From assembly GCA_937125475.1 (NCBI GenBank), contig CAKZLL010000316.1:1-64000 (forward strand): 64,000 bases of DNA, written 5' to 3'. Within the stretch, counting starts at the first letter, position 1; every line of letters starts with the position of its first letter. Under the pieces are notes generated by a model, which ran no database searches, was not told where the DNA came from, and was given only the letters and a program-made list of their open reading frames with translations. This DNA comes from an uncultured Saprospiraceae bacterium. GTDB lineage: Bacteria > Bacteroidota > Bacteroidia > Chitinophagales > Saprospiraceae. Position numbers and translations under genes: made by a program. This document shows positions 54,610 through 63,944 of this stretch, one piece after another.

Positions 54610-56346
54610 ATGAAACCTACTATATTTTTACTCTCCATATTCTTATCTTCTACCCTCAATATCTTTGCACAAGAATCTGAAAATTTGGTATTGAATGGCG
54701 ATTTTGAAACCTTGATTTCTGATAGTTTAATCCATACCTATTTGCCAACTAAAGCTTTTGATTTGCAAATGAAAGGTTGGACAACACCTTCTTATGGTTC
54801 TACGGATGTACTTAATCCTTTATTTTGGTACGATTCTATTCCGCTAGCTAAAAAGGGAAAAAATGCGGTCGGTATGATTATTAATTCATATCGTAAAAAA
54901 TCAGCCCAAAAAATAACACGCTATTCTGAATATGTTCAAGCCAAATTAAAAGTCCCATTAACACCGAATAGAAAATATTTAGTAAAATTTGATATTTGCG
55001 GAAAATCTTTACCTAGAGAGGTCAGCCAATACTTTGGAATAAGTTTGACTAAAAAAGAAAAATTCAATCTTAGTACAAATATTATGAGTATGTCTCCTCA
55101 AGTGAAAATGCGCACAGCACTCACCAAAAAATGGCAAACCATCAGTGAAATATTTACACCAAAAGAGGCTTATGAATATATAACAGTTGGTTTTTTCGAT
55201 CCGACTACCAATCTAAAGCAAATTACTTATGCTGTTGATAATGTGACAATTACAGAGGTGAGCACTTCCGCGAATATTGCTGATTATTTGAGTTTCATGG
55301 GAGAAGAGGTCGTTTTATCCAATGTGCATTTTAATACAAATAGTAGTAAATTATTGACTAGTTCGTTTTCAGAATTGGAAAAAGCCGTGGTTTGGCTCGA
55401 ACGAACTCCTGAATACTCTATCGAAATACAAGGGCATACCGATAATCAAGGCGATCCGAAAAGTAATATGAAATTGTCTAAAGAACGGGCGACTGCGGTT
55501 TATCAATATTTAGTCAATAAAGGTATTCCAACTTATCAAATTCAACAAAAAGGATATGGAGAAACCATTCCAATAGCCAACAATAAAACCGACGAAGGGC
55601 GAGCTACAAACCGCAGAGTAATGTTGAAAAAAATAAATATTTTATCTAATGAAGACCTATATACGGAAGCCCTCAAAAGTATTCAAGGTAATAAAATAGA
55701 CAATGCAATTGCCGTTTTTCAGCGAATGATAAAAATAAGTGATTTGCCAATGCATTTACTTGTTGATCCTGATTTATCTCCATTACATAATCATGAAGAT
55801 TGGGAAACAAAAATCAAAACAACAATTATTCAACAATTTCAAAATACTAATCGCGTCAAAAATAAAGAGGTAGCTTTTGAGTTAAAATTAATGTTGTTAG
55901 AAAACCAAGCTATTCTCCAAAGTGACTCAGTGTTTTGGAAAGGTATTCGTCCTTTTCGTGGCGATTTTCAAATAAAAAAACAAGACTTAATCACTCTTAA
56001 CAAAAAACAATGCAACCGATTAAACGAATTATTTAGTGATGCTGAAATATTACCAGGGCGATTTGAAATTGGTATAAGTGGCGTAGTAGCTATTTTCACT
56101 ATTATCAAATCAGCTGATTCTATTGATTTTCAAAAAGAATGGCTTAAAAAAATGCAACAATCAATTCGAAAAAAAACGGAATATAGAAATGCAGTTGCTT
56201 TTCTTACCGATCAAATTGCAGTGCGAGAAAACCGACCTCAGATATATGGAACACAACAAAAAGATGGGAAATTATACCGAGTTGATGATCCAAATAATCT
56301 CAATAAAAGAAGGAAAAGTATGAGTTTACCAAGCATTAATTTTTAA
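54610..56346 (+). CDS. OmpA-family protein with N-terminal lectin-like domain and C-terminal extension
   Basis: 578 residues, signal peptide (FLLSIFLSSTLNIFAQ). The first domain (about 22-220) begins SENLVLNGDFETL, the pattern of carbohydrate-binding/DUF642-like beta-sandwiches. A full OmpA_C peptidoglycan-binding domain follows (about 230-340: FNTNSSKLLTSSFSELEKA, IQGHTDNQGDPKSNMKLSKE, GRATNRRVML). The last 235 residues are helical, of no known family. A protein that ties the envelope to peptidoglycan and probably to a surface glycan. Confidence 0.85.
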   Translation: MKPTIFLLSIFLSSTLNIFAQESENLVLNGDFETLISDSLIHTYLPTKAFDLQMKGWTTPSYGSTDVLNPLFWYDSIPLAKKGKNAVGMIINSYRKKSAQKITRYSEYVQAKLKVPLTPNRKYLVKFDICGKSLPREVSQYFGISLTKKEKFNLSTNIMSMSPQVKMRTALTKKWQTISEIFTPKEAYEYITVGFFDPTTNLKQITYAVDNVTITEVSTSANIADYLSFMGEEVVLSNVHFNTNSSKLLTSSFSELEKAVVWLERTPEYSIEIQGHTDNQGDPKSNMKLSKERATAVYQYLVNKGIPTYQIQQKGYGETIPIANNKTDEGRATNRRVMLKKINILSNEDLYTEALKSIQGNKIDNAIAVFQRMIKISDLPMHLLVDPDLSPLHNHEDWETKIKTTIIQQFQNTNRVKNKEVAFELKLMLLENQAILQSDSVFWKGIRPFRGDFQIKKQDLITLNKKQCNRLNELFSDAEILPGRFEIGISGVVAIFTIIKSADSIDFQKEWLKKMQQSIRKKTEYRNAVAFLTDQIAVRENRPQIYGTQQKDGKLYRVDDPNNLNKRRKSMSLPSINF

Positions 56347-56365
56347 AAATAAAACATCATAATTT

Positions 56366-56398
56366 AAGCATCGGACGCATTGAAAGCGTTCGACGCTT
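56366..56398. repeat. 33-nt palindrome (REP-like), 16+1+16, diverged
   Basis: AAGCATCGGACGCATT, G, AAAGCGTTCGACGCTT: few mismatches. It lies between two convergent genes (stops at 56346 and 56408) and acts as a shared terminator candidate. Confidence 0.78.
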
Positions 56399-56407
56399 AA
56401 CTTAATC

Positions 56408-57169
56408 TTAACTTGTTACTTCTTTTTCTTGCTTCATTGCCACTCGAATAACTCTTTCTGCTTCATGAATAATCGCCTCATTATTAAACTTTTCCCGATC
56501 CAAAGGAGATAAAACCGTACAACGATATTGATAACCTAATGGCACAGGAAATAATTTGAATTGTTCCAAATACCAAAAATTTTCTAAAACAACAGGAATA
56601 ACAATTGCATTAGGCATTTTTTCAAGCATGACTCCTAGACCTAGCTTCTTAAATGGAAGTACATTACCATCTTTTTCGCGCCTACCTTCTGCAAAAATAA
56701 CACCTGCTCGATTATGCTTTTTCAAGTATTTACACAAATTAATAATTGCTTTAGATGCTGCTAGTTGATCCTTTCTATCAATCGCAATCGAACCGCCATT
56801 TCTAATATTAAAAGACACACTCGGTAGCCCTTTTGCTAAACTTTTCTTGGCAATAAATTTAGGATGATACGGCTTTAATGCCCAACCGATAGCTGGAATA
56901 TCATACATACTTTGATGATTACTAATGACAATCATCGGTCGGTCAGTCGGAAGTTTGCCTGCATGATTAGTAAATTTAATATAATTACCAGATAATAATA
57001 GGACATTGTTCAGCCACCAGATCATAGAACTAATCACTCGATTGTGGGCATGATAGCCAATTCTAATACTAATCACCTGAAAAACATGGAAGACCAGTAA
57101 CACTAGTGCAAAACCAATTAGAAAAGGAATAGTCGTTATCCAAGATAATAATTTTCTTATTGAGTTCAT
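56408..57169 (-). CDS. 1-acylglycerol-3-phosphate acyltransferase-like (PlsC family)
   Basis: 253 residues with an N-terminal membrane segment (PFLIGFALVLLVFHVFQV). Acyltransferase motifs: NHQSMYD (H85 x4 D90), then the EGRR block (161-164, FAEGRREKDGN) in place of FPEGTRS and VIPVVLENFW. This fits acylation of lysophosphatidate to phosphatidate on the membrane. Substitution of the G-T pair in EGTR by EGRR is seen in some members; activity not certain. Confidence 0.88.
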   Translation of the reverse strand: MNSIRKLLSWITTIPFLIGFALVLLVFHVFQVISIRIGYHAHNRVISSMIWWLNNVLLLSGNYIKFTNHAGKLPTDRPMIVISNHQSMYDIPAIGWALKPYHPKFIAKKSLAKGLPSVSFNIRNGGSIAIDRKDQLAASKAIINLCKYLKKHNRAGVIFAEGRREKDGNVLPFKKLGLGVMLEKMPNAIVIPVVLENFWYLEQFKLFPVPLGYQYRCTVLSPLDREKFNNEAIIHEAERVIRVAMKQEKEVTS

Positions 57170-57216
57170 AAAGCATTATTTTGGTCATAAAAGTATAAAA
57201 TTGTAGGATTGATTCG

Positions 57217-57224
57217 CAAAATTA
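57217..57224 (-). promoter_or_regulatory. Candidate -7 box of the acyltransferase gene
   Basis: Minus strand TAATTTTG, 48 bp before the start codon; no clear TTTG box upstream. Confidence 0.35.
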
Positions 57225-57373
57225 AATGATTTGATTTTTTAAGGTTCTAAATTTAAATTTTTGAAAAAAGAAAGATTAAAGAAATATATTACTTTAGCAC
57301 GGTGATTGCAGGTTATTCAGTATAATGAAACTTCATGCTACTTTTTTTTACTCAAACAAAGATTAATTATTAT

Positions 57374-58681
57374 ATGAAAATCCAACATTTTTGGAATTTA
57401 ATTACTAATATAGGAGTAGATGAAGCGGAACTTGGGCGGGAAGTTATCAAAGTACGTTTACTGAATCAATTAATTTTTCTAGGCTTTACCACGTCAATTT
57501 TGGTTCTGATTTCCTATATCATTACCAATGATGCCAAAATGTTGATTCTCACTACAGGAGTTAATATCATTATTGAATTTACAGGGCTTTTCGCATCCTA
57601 TAAAAAACGACATCGACTAGCACGGTATCTTGCTTTTCTTGTTTTCCCGACTTGGGTCAGTATTAATGTGATATTAAATGCTGGCGGTTTTGGTGAGGCT
57701 AATATTTTTTGTGCAATGGCTTTTTGTGCTTTTATTATGTTTGAAGGAGAACGAAAACTACAAATTCCCTCTGTAATTTATGTCACTTGCCTTTTTATTG
57801 CTTCCAAGTTGTATGTGATTAATTATGTTCCTACGGTTGATAAAGTTTTCAATCCTTATGATGAAATCATCACCTTTCCACTTATTTTGATCATCCTTGG
57901 TTTACTCACTTTATTATATCAACGAGAAATAAAACGATTTCAAATTCAGCGAGAAAAGTTAATTTTGGATTTGGAACAAAAAAATATAGCTTTATCGGAA
58001 ATCAATGAAGAACTTGAACAATTCACTTATATCGCTTCTCATGATCTCAAAACACCACTTCGAACAGTCAAAAGTCATTTAGATTTAATCGAATGGCATA
58101 TCAAAAAAGAAGATTTTGAAGGGGTTAAGGAAGATATTATTTATGCAAAACAAGGCGCGAAACAAATGTATGCTTTGATTAATGATATTCTAGAATATAA
58201 ACAATTAAGTAATCAAGATGAATTACCTATTCCAGTTGAATTAAATGATATTGTTCCAAAAGTTGTTGCTCAATTAGATGTGTATATCAAGGAGAAAAAT
58301 GCAGAAATTTATATAGCGACATTACCTAAAATGATGATTCGACGGAATGATGTCTTTGTTTTATTCCAAAATTTAATCGAAAATGGTATAAAATATAATC
58401 AATCCAAACGCCCTATTATCAAAATATCTCATCAAATTAAAGAAGATTATATCACATTTCGCTTCGAGGATAATGGGATTGGAATTGATGAAAAATATCA
58501 CGAAAAAATATTTCAATTCTTTAAGCGATTACATGGCTCAAAGGAGTACGAAGGAACAGGAATAGGTTTAGGTTTATGTAAAAAAATAGTTCAGAATTAT
58601 AATGGTTTTATCAATGTAGAAGCACTCACAACTGAGGGAAGTGTGTTTGTTTTACATTTTCCTTTGACTATGTTAGCCTAA
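57374..58681 (+). CDS. Sensor histidine kinase
   Basis: 435 residues from the ATG at 57374, chosen over the ATG at 57335 because the extra 13 residues (MLLFFTQTKINYY) are not typical; the choice is not certain. Five or six transmembrane helices (about 30-185: LLNQLIFLGFTTSILVLISY, LILTTGVNIIIEFTGLF, and so on) form an unfamiliar sensor. HisKA with phosphoacceptor His223 (ASHDLKTPLRT), then HATPase_c with the N box (NLIENGIKYN), G1 box (EDNGIGID), F box and G2 (GTGIGLGLCKKI). No cognate response regulator is adjacent. Confidence 0.9.
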   Translation: MKIQHFWNLITNIGVDEAELGREVIKVRLLNQLIFLGFTTSILVLISYIITNDAKMLILTTGVNIIIEFTGLFASYKKRHRLARYLAFLVFPTWVSINVILNAGGFGEANIFCAMAFCAFIMFEGERKLQIPSVIYVTCLFIASKLYVINYVPTVDKVFNPYDEIITFPLILIILGLLTLLYQREIKRFQIQREKLILDLEQKNIALSEINEELEQFTYIASHDLKTPLRTVKSHLDLIEWHIKKEDFEGVKEDIIYAKQGAKQMYALINDILEYKQLSNQDELPIPVELNDIVPKVVAQLDVYIKEKNAEIYIATLPKMMIRRNDVFVLFQNLIENGIKYNQSKRPIIKISHQIKEDYITFRFEDNGIGIDEKYHEKIFQFFKRLHGSKEYEGTGIGLGLCKKIVQNYNGFINVEALTTEGSVFVLHFPLTMLA

Positions 58682-58877
58682 AATAAGATAGAATAATTCT
58701 TATTGATCATAAAACCTAATAACAATGAAAAAACAAGTATTTGAAAATAGCTGCTTTTTTGTTATTATTTTTAGATAAGGTTTACCGCTTTCATTTTAAT
58801 TCAAATTTGATTATTTTTTTGAAAATAAATTAAAAATCAATAAGTTATTTACACTGCAACAAAAGCTATTTAATCAA

Positions 58878-59010
58878 TTACACTGCTACTTTAGTCCAGT
58901 GATTTATATCGGTTATAATATCTCGACTTTAGTCGAACATACTGATAATGTTGCGGTTAAAACCACGGTCTTAGTCCATTTTAGAGCACCATGCTAAAGT
59001 AGCGGTACAA
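58878..59010. mobile_element. Element F: 133-bp inverted-repeat element
   Basis: Left end TTACACTGCTACTTTAG and right end, read in reverse, TTGTACCGCTACTTTAG, share CTACTTTAG and nearby bases. Internal TCGACTTTAGTCGA forms a second palindrome. No target duplication is clear. Confidence 0.55.
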
Positions 59011-59252
59011 TTTAAAATATCAAATCACTTTTATTACAATGTATTATGATGTAATTGTTGGTAATTTTATTCTTCTTTTATAAAATGAATTTTAATATAA
59101 TTATAGGTAATTTTATATTAGATTTCGTATAAAATAACATTAATAAAATCTTTCTTCAAATAGGATAATTAATAAATTCGACTCGTCTAAACAATCATAA
59201 ATTTAAAAATCAAATCAAATTTAAAAATCAAGCATATAATAAAACAATAATT

Positions 59253-59260
59253 TATATTTG
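59253..59260 (+). promoter_or_regulatory. Candidate -7 box of the C39 ABC exporter gene
   Basis: TATATTTG, 109 bp before the ATG at 59369; no clear TTTG box. Confidence 0.4.
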
Positions 59261-59368
59261 ATAGATCACTATTTTTTGTTAACTTGCTTTTTTTATTTAA
59301 AACTGGTAATAAAACACACTTATAACAACAATAAACATCAATTACCAATTTATATACTCCAACTAATT

Positions 59369-61555
59369 ATGAGTTTTAAACATTATCGACAATTAGATGC
59401 AATGGACTGCGGTCCAACTTGCCTTAGAATGATTGCCAAACATCATGGCAGGGCTTTTAATATCCAATATCTAAGGAAACAGAGTTTTATCTCAAGACTA
59501 GGTGTTAGCCTGCTTGGTATCAGCGAAGCTGCTGAACATATTGGTTTCAGAACCATGGCGATTAAAGTTCCTTATGATTTTGATCGTGTTAATGCTGGAT
59601 TAATCGAAGCACCACTTCCCTGTATTCTTCACTGGCGGCAAAATCACTTCATTGTTCTTTACAAAATTACTAAAAAACACGTTTGGATTGCTGATCCTGC
59701 CGATGGAAAAGTGAAGTTAGATCGAGCTACTTTTGAACAACATTGGGCAACTGACAACGGTAAAGGCGTTGCGCTTTTACTAGAAACTACACCAGATTTT
59801 TATGTGCATGAAGGAGAAAGCGTGGAAAAAACAGGCTTGGGTTTCCTTTTTACTTATTTACGTCCTTATAGAAAATTGATTGCACAACTAATCATAGGGT
59901 TATTGTTGGGTAGTGTTTTCCAATTAATTTTTCCTTTTCTGACGCAATCCGTAGTTGATATTGGTATTCAAAATCAAAATATCAACTTTGTACGGCTCAT
60001 TTTGGCTGGGCAATTAATGCTTTTTCTTAGCCAAACTTCGGTTAGTTTACTTCAAAATTGGATATTGCTACACATTAGTACACGAATTAATGTGGCGCTT
60101 ATTTCCGATTTTTTAATTAAATTAATGAAATTGCCCATTGGTTTTTTTGATGCCAAAATGATCGGGGATTTAATGCAACGGATCGGAGATCATCAGCGGA
60201 TAGAGCATTTTTTGACTGGCTCAACACTTCGAGTGTTATTTTCTATCGTTAATTTCTTCGTTTTTGGCATTGTGTTACTAATGTATAATGTCCCTATTTT
60301 TGCTGTTTTTCTTACCGCTAGTATTTTATACATCCTTTGGGTCGCGTTCTTTTTGAAAAAACGTAGAGAAATAGATTATCAACGATTTCAAGAATTATCA
60401 GATAATCAAAGTACTGTAATTGAGTTAATACAGGGTATGCAAGAAATCAAATTGCAAGGTAGTGAACGCAAAAGACGTTGGGAATGGGCACATATTCAAG
60501 CCAAATTATTTCGCGCCAATATTCGTTCTTTAGCAATTTCTCAATATCAAGATGCTGGTGGTGGTTTTATTAATCAATTAAAGGATATTCTAATCACTTT
60601 TTTGGCAGCAAGCGCAGTTATTAATGGACAAATGACACTGGGAATGATGCTCGCGGTACAATATATTGTCGGTCAATTGAATGGACCACTTAATCAAATG
60701 ATTGAATTTGTTCGGTCTGCTCAAGATGCTAAAATTAGTTTGGAACGATTGGGCGAAATTCATAATAAGCAAGATGAACAAAAAGAACAAACCATTCCAG
60801 CAGAGTTATTACCGCAGGAAGATATTAAAATAGAAAATCTTTCTTTTAGGTATAATGAACTTTCAGCCGATGTATTGCGAAATGTTAATTTGACTATTCC
60901 GAGAGGAAAAATCACGGCAATTGTAGGTACGAGCGGGAGTGGAAAAACGACTTTAGTCAAATTGTTACTTGGGTTTTATGAAGCTCAAAAAGGACGTATT
61001 AAAATAGGGAGCATTGACATTAATAATGTTAATAAACGAGATTGGCGAAAAAAATGTGGAGCAGTAATGCAAGATGGTTATATCTTTTCTGATACCATTT
61101 CTAATAATATTGCAGAAAGCGATGAAAGTACACCTGATCGGACAAAACTGTTAAATGCAGTGCAGGTCGCCAATATTCAAGAATTTATCGAAACGATGCC
61201 TTTGAGCTATAATACGATGATTGGCTCGCAAGGAAACGGACTTAGTCAAGGTCAAAAACAACGATTGTTGATCGCTAGAGCCGTTTACAAAAATCCTGAA
61301 TACCTCTTTTTTGATGAAGCAACTAATGCATTAGATGCAGTCAATGAACGAAAAATAGTAGAAAATCTAAACAATTTCTTTGAAGACAGAACCGTAATTA
61401 TTGTCGCGCATCGTTTGAGTACTGTCAAACATGCTGATCAGATTATTGTATTAGAACAAGGTGAGGCCATAGAAATAGGCACGCATCAAGAATTAGTGGA
61501 TAAAAAAGGAGCGTATTATCATTTAGTCAAAAACCAGTTAGAATTAGGAAGTTAA
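59369..61555 (+). CDS. C39-peptidase ABC exporter (bacteriocin/peptide maturation and export)
   Basis: 728 residues from the ATG at 59369 (MSFKHYRQLDAMDCG), which puts the C39 domain at the N-terminus; longer starts add a non-homologous stretch. Peptidase: Cys14 (DCGPTC), His93 (NHFIVLY) and Asp109 (IADPADGK) are intact. Transmembrane domain about 165-440. ABC domain: Walker A GTSGSGKTT (520-528), signature LSQGQ (625-629), Walker B LFFDEA, H-loop IVAHRLSTVKHAD. These exporters cleave a leader after a double glycine and export the product. No substrate gene is visible nearby. Confidence 0.95.
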   Translation: MSFKHYRQLDAMDCGPTCLRMIAKHHGRAFNIQYLRKQSFISRLGVSLLGISEAAEHIGFRTMAIKVPYDFDRVNAGLIEAPLPCILHWRQNHFIVLYKITKKHVWIADPADGKVKLDRATFEQHWATDNGKGVALLLETTPDFYVHEGESVEKTGLGFLFTYLRPYRKLIAQLIIGLLLGSVFQLIFPFLTQSVVDIGIQNQNINFVRLILAGQLMLFLSQTSVSLLQNWILLHISTRINVALISDFLIKLMKLPIGFFDAKMIGDLMQRIGDHQRIEHFLTGSTLRVLFSIVNFFVFGIVLLMYNVPIFAVFLTASILYILWVAFFLKKRREIDYQRFQELSDNQSTVIELIQGMQEIKLQGSERKRRWEWAHIQAKLFRANIRSLAISQYQDAGGGFINQLKDILITFLAASAVINGQMTLGMMLAVQYIVGQLNGPLNQMIEFVRSAQDAKISLERLGEIHNKQDEQKEQTIPAELLPQEDIKIENLSFRYNELSADVLRNVNLTIPRGKITAIVGTSGSGKTTLVKLLLGFYEAQKGRIKIGSIDINNVNKRDWRKKCGAVMQDGYIFSDTISNNIAESDESTPDRTKLLNAVQVANIQEFIETMPLSYNTMIGSQGNGLSQGQKQRLLIARAVYKNPEYLFFDEATNALDAVNERKIVENLNNFFEDRTVIIVAHRLSTVKHADQIIVLEQGEAIEIGTHQELVDKKGAYYHLVKNQLELGS

Positions 61556-61582
61556 TATTTTGGTTTTTTTATGGGCTTCCTT

Positions 61583-61615
61583 AAATCGGGTCGGTTTTGA
61601 GAACCGCCCCGATTT
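61583..61615. repeat. 33-nt palindrome (REP-like), 16+1+16
   Basis: AAATCGGGTCGGTTTT, G, AGAACCGCCCCGATTT: one or two mismatches. Between convergent stops; it overlaps the receptor stop codon by 2 bp. Confidence 0.8.
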
Positions 61616-63944
61616 AAAATTTAATATTCATACCCAATGTTACACTTCGTCCGAGATCATCTGCAAAATACCGTTGCCTATTAAGATAATCTCGATATTT
61701 TATATTGAATAAGTTGTCCGCTTTCGCAAAACACCTAATTTTATAATTAGGAAAGATTATATTAGTAGAGATTTTTAAGCCCAAAAGATTGTAAGTCGGC
61801 GGAGGAGCTGAAAAATCCTGTTCAGGCAAAATATGTTGTTGCTCCAAGACCAATCTATTATTAATTTCGATTTCAGTATCTTCCATTACGATATTTTCAG
61901 AAAGATTGATTGATCCTTTAAGTCGATAAATAAGACTTCCATAAAAACTATTGGGCGGCATAAAAACTAATGGAATATCTTTTTTGGTGTCATTTCCACG
62001 CAAGTAACTATATTTCAAAAGACCAAAAAATGAATTACTAAACGTAAATTGAGTAGATAAATCTAAGCCATAAATACTGGCATCTGTTTGTTCATATTTG
62101 AATACTGGAAATGCGCCACGAATCGTCAAACGAGCTTCATCTTGCGGATTCAGAAAAATAAATGAATTGAAATATTGATGATAAGCTAAGGCATTCAAAG
62201 AAAAATTGGAATTAGGAAACCATTTATATTCCAATGTATTTTTAAGGGCTTTTTCAGTATTAAGCCTAATCTCTCCTTCTTCAATACCACTTACACCTTG
62301 GTGCAAACCATAACTATATAGTTCATTTATGGCAGGATTTCGCATCGCAAAACCTGTATTCCAACCCATTGATTGCGTGGCAGATAGCTTCACTTGCATT
62401 GCTGCAAGACCACTTATATTGTGAAAATGTTTTTCATATTGAATAATTTTTCTTGGAATACTTTGGCTAATTGCTAGTGTATTCTGATATTCATAATCGT
62501 ATCGAATACCAAAGTTAAAATGGGTGCTGTGCTTGCTTTTTGAAAGTGTTGCGAACAACCCACTTTTCCATGAAAGATAATCTGGGATAAGAGGTAAAAT
62601 TCCTGTTTCTGGATTATTGGTATTATCTATTAAGCTATTTTGATTACCTATTTTGATATTCCAGTCCTCTCCTAAAGTATTAGAATATTTCAGATCCGAA
62701 TTGAACGTAAATTGCAGAAGATTAAGCGCAGGAATATCTGTTCGTCCGCTTCGTCTTACATCAAACTCCTTGCGCTCATTGATTTGACCTGCGATCACAA
62801 ACTCAATCACCTGTTTGTTCGTTAGATAGTATTTTGCTTTACCTTTTATTAAATGATGGGAAACGGATTGTTTAGGTGCTTCAATTTCATAGCTAAAATT
62901 AGGCTCTGTAAAAAAGGGCGTTTGATTATTTAATGCTTCTTTCAAATCGGTTAAATTACCAATATGTGCCCCGCGTAATACACCCAATTGAGTATTAAAA
63001 GTACTCGCATAAAAATCCAAGAACAACTTATCTTGCCAAGATTTTTCCAATTGAATAGATAAATTAGCTTCGCTTGCTCCTGTATTATTTAAATAATAAT
63101 CAACCGTCTTTTTATCTCCAGATTGCTTTAATGTCGCATTTATACGCCAAGTTAATATTGGAGAATATTTTTCTAAACGAGCGTTTAAGCTATGCCCTCT
63201 TCCATTAGTTTCAAAAATATAGTTAATTTGACCATGAAGATGAGGTTCTTTGTCAATTCGTTTGGGCTCAACCAAAATCACACTTCCTAGATTTCCACCG
63301 CCATATTCAATAGCATTAGCACCTTTTAGCACAACAATTTTATCAGCAGCAAAAGGATCAATTTCAGGACTATGATCGTTGCCCCATTGCTGACCGCTTT
63401 GTACAATACCATTATTGAGTATCATTAGCCGATTGCCATACAAACCATGAACAACTGGTTTAGAAATACCATTCCCGTTTTTAATTAGATGAACACCTGT
63501 TTCATTTTCGAGCAATCCTGATAAATTTTGATGAGTATTATCCTCAATTGCCTGTCGATTAATTGAAAGATTGGGTTGATAAGTTGTTTCATCTTTTTTG
63601 CCTTCAACTACAATGGTGCGTAAGGAAGTTGGCGTGTGCGATAATTTAATGTTAATAATAGTATCTTTCAATAAATCAACATGAATTTTTATTTCTTCAC
63701 AACCAATGTGAGAAAAAATAAGGTGGTATTCTCCTTCGCAAACGTTATCTAATAGAAAATTACCTTTATCATCTGTAATTGTACTTTTAGCAATTTCTTG
63801 AATAAAAATATTTACAAATGATAAAGGCTTTTCTGACTCTTCGTCAAAAACATATCCTTTAATAGATAAAGGACAATTTTGAGCAGTGCCTTTAACAAGG
63901 ATAAAGGCACTGATAATCAATACAATAATTTTTTTATTGAACAT
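61614..63944 (-). CDS. TonB-dependent outer-membrane receptor with carboxypeptidase-like N-terminal domain
   Basis: 776 residues. Signal peptide (IIVLIISAFILVKGTAQ), carboxypeptidase-regulatory-like domain (about 25-110: IKGYVFDEESEKPLSFVNIF, GNFLLDNVCEGEYHLIF), a plug domain (about 125-240: DNTHQNLSGLLENETGVHLI, GLYGNRLMILNNGIVQSGQQ, PEIDPFAADKIVVLKGANAI) and a beta-barrel to the end. The plug motif VHGLYGNR and the QQWGNDHSPEID pattern are reminiscent of ZnuD-type metal receptors, but many sugar and peptide receptors share plug features, so the substrate is open. A small upstream gene overlaps its start. Confidence 0.93.
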   Translation of the reverse strand: MFNKKIIVLIISAFILVKGTAQNCPLSIKGYVFDEESEKPLSFVNIFIQEIAKSTITDDKGNFLLDNVCEGEYHLIFSHIGCEEIKIHVDLLKDTIINIKLSHTPTSLRTIVVEGKKDETTYQPNLSINRQAIEDNTHQNLSGLLENETGVHLIKNGNGISKPVVHGLYGNRLMILNNGIVQSGQQWGNDHSPEIDPFAADKIVVLKGANAIEYGGGNLGSVILVEPKRIDKEPHLHGQINYIFETNGRGHSLNARLEKYSPILTWRINATLKQSGDKKTVDYYLNNTGASEANLSIQLEKSWQDKLFLDFYASTFNTQLGVLRGAHIGNLTDLKEALNNQTPFFTEPNFSYEIEAPKQSVSHHLIKGKAKYYLTNKQVIEFVIAGQINERKEFDVRRSGRTDIPALNLLQFTFNSDLKYSNTLGEDWNIKIGNQNSLIDNTNNPETGILPLIPDYLSWKSGLFATLSKSKHSTHFNFGIRYDYEYQNTLAISQSIPRKIIQYEKHFHNISGLAAMQVKLSATQSMGWNTGFAMRNPAINELYSYGLHQGVSGIEEGEIRLNTEKALKNTLEYKWFPNSNFSLNALAYHQYFNSFIFLNPQDEARLTIRGAFPVFKYEQTDASIYGLDLSTQFTFSNSFFGLLKYSYLRGNDTKKDIPLVFMPPNSFYGSLIYRLKGSINLSENIVMEDTEIEINNRLVLEQQHILPEQDFSAPPPTYNLLGLKISTNIIFPNYKIRCFAKADNLFNIKYRDYLNRQRYFADDLGRSVTLGMNIKF

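Larger units (their letters stand above)
58682..59368. other. 687-bp intergenic region with inverted-repeat element F
   Basis: A 17-codon frame (58724) is probably chance. The region contains the inverted-repeat element at 58878-59010, an AT-rich stretch and a TATATTTG box. No class II bacteriocin-like leader gene with a double glycine is seen. Confidence 0.5.

Noticed and set aside
58724-58777. 17-codon frame as an exporter substrate
   Set aside because: No double-glycine leader and too short; likely chance.
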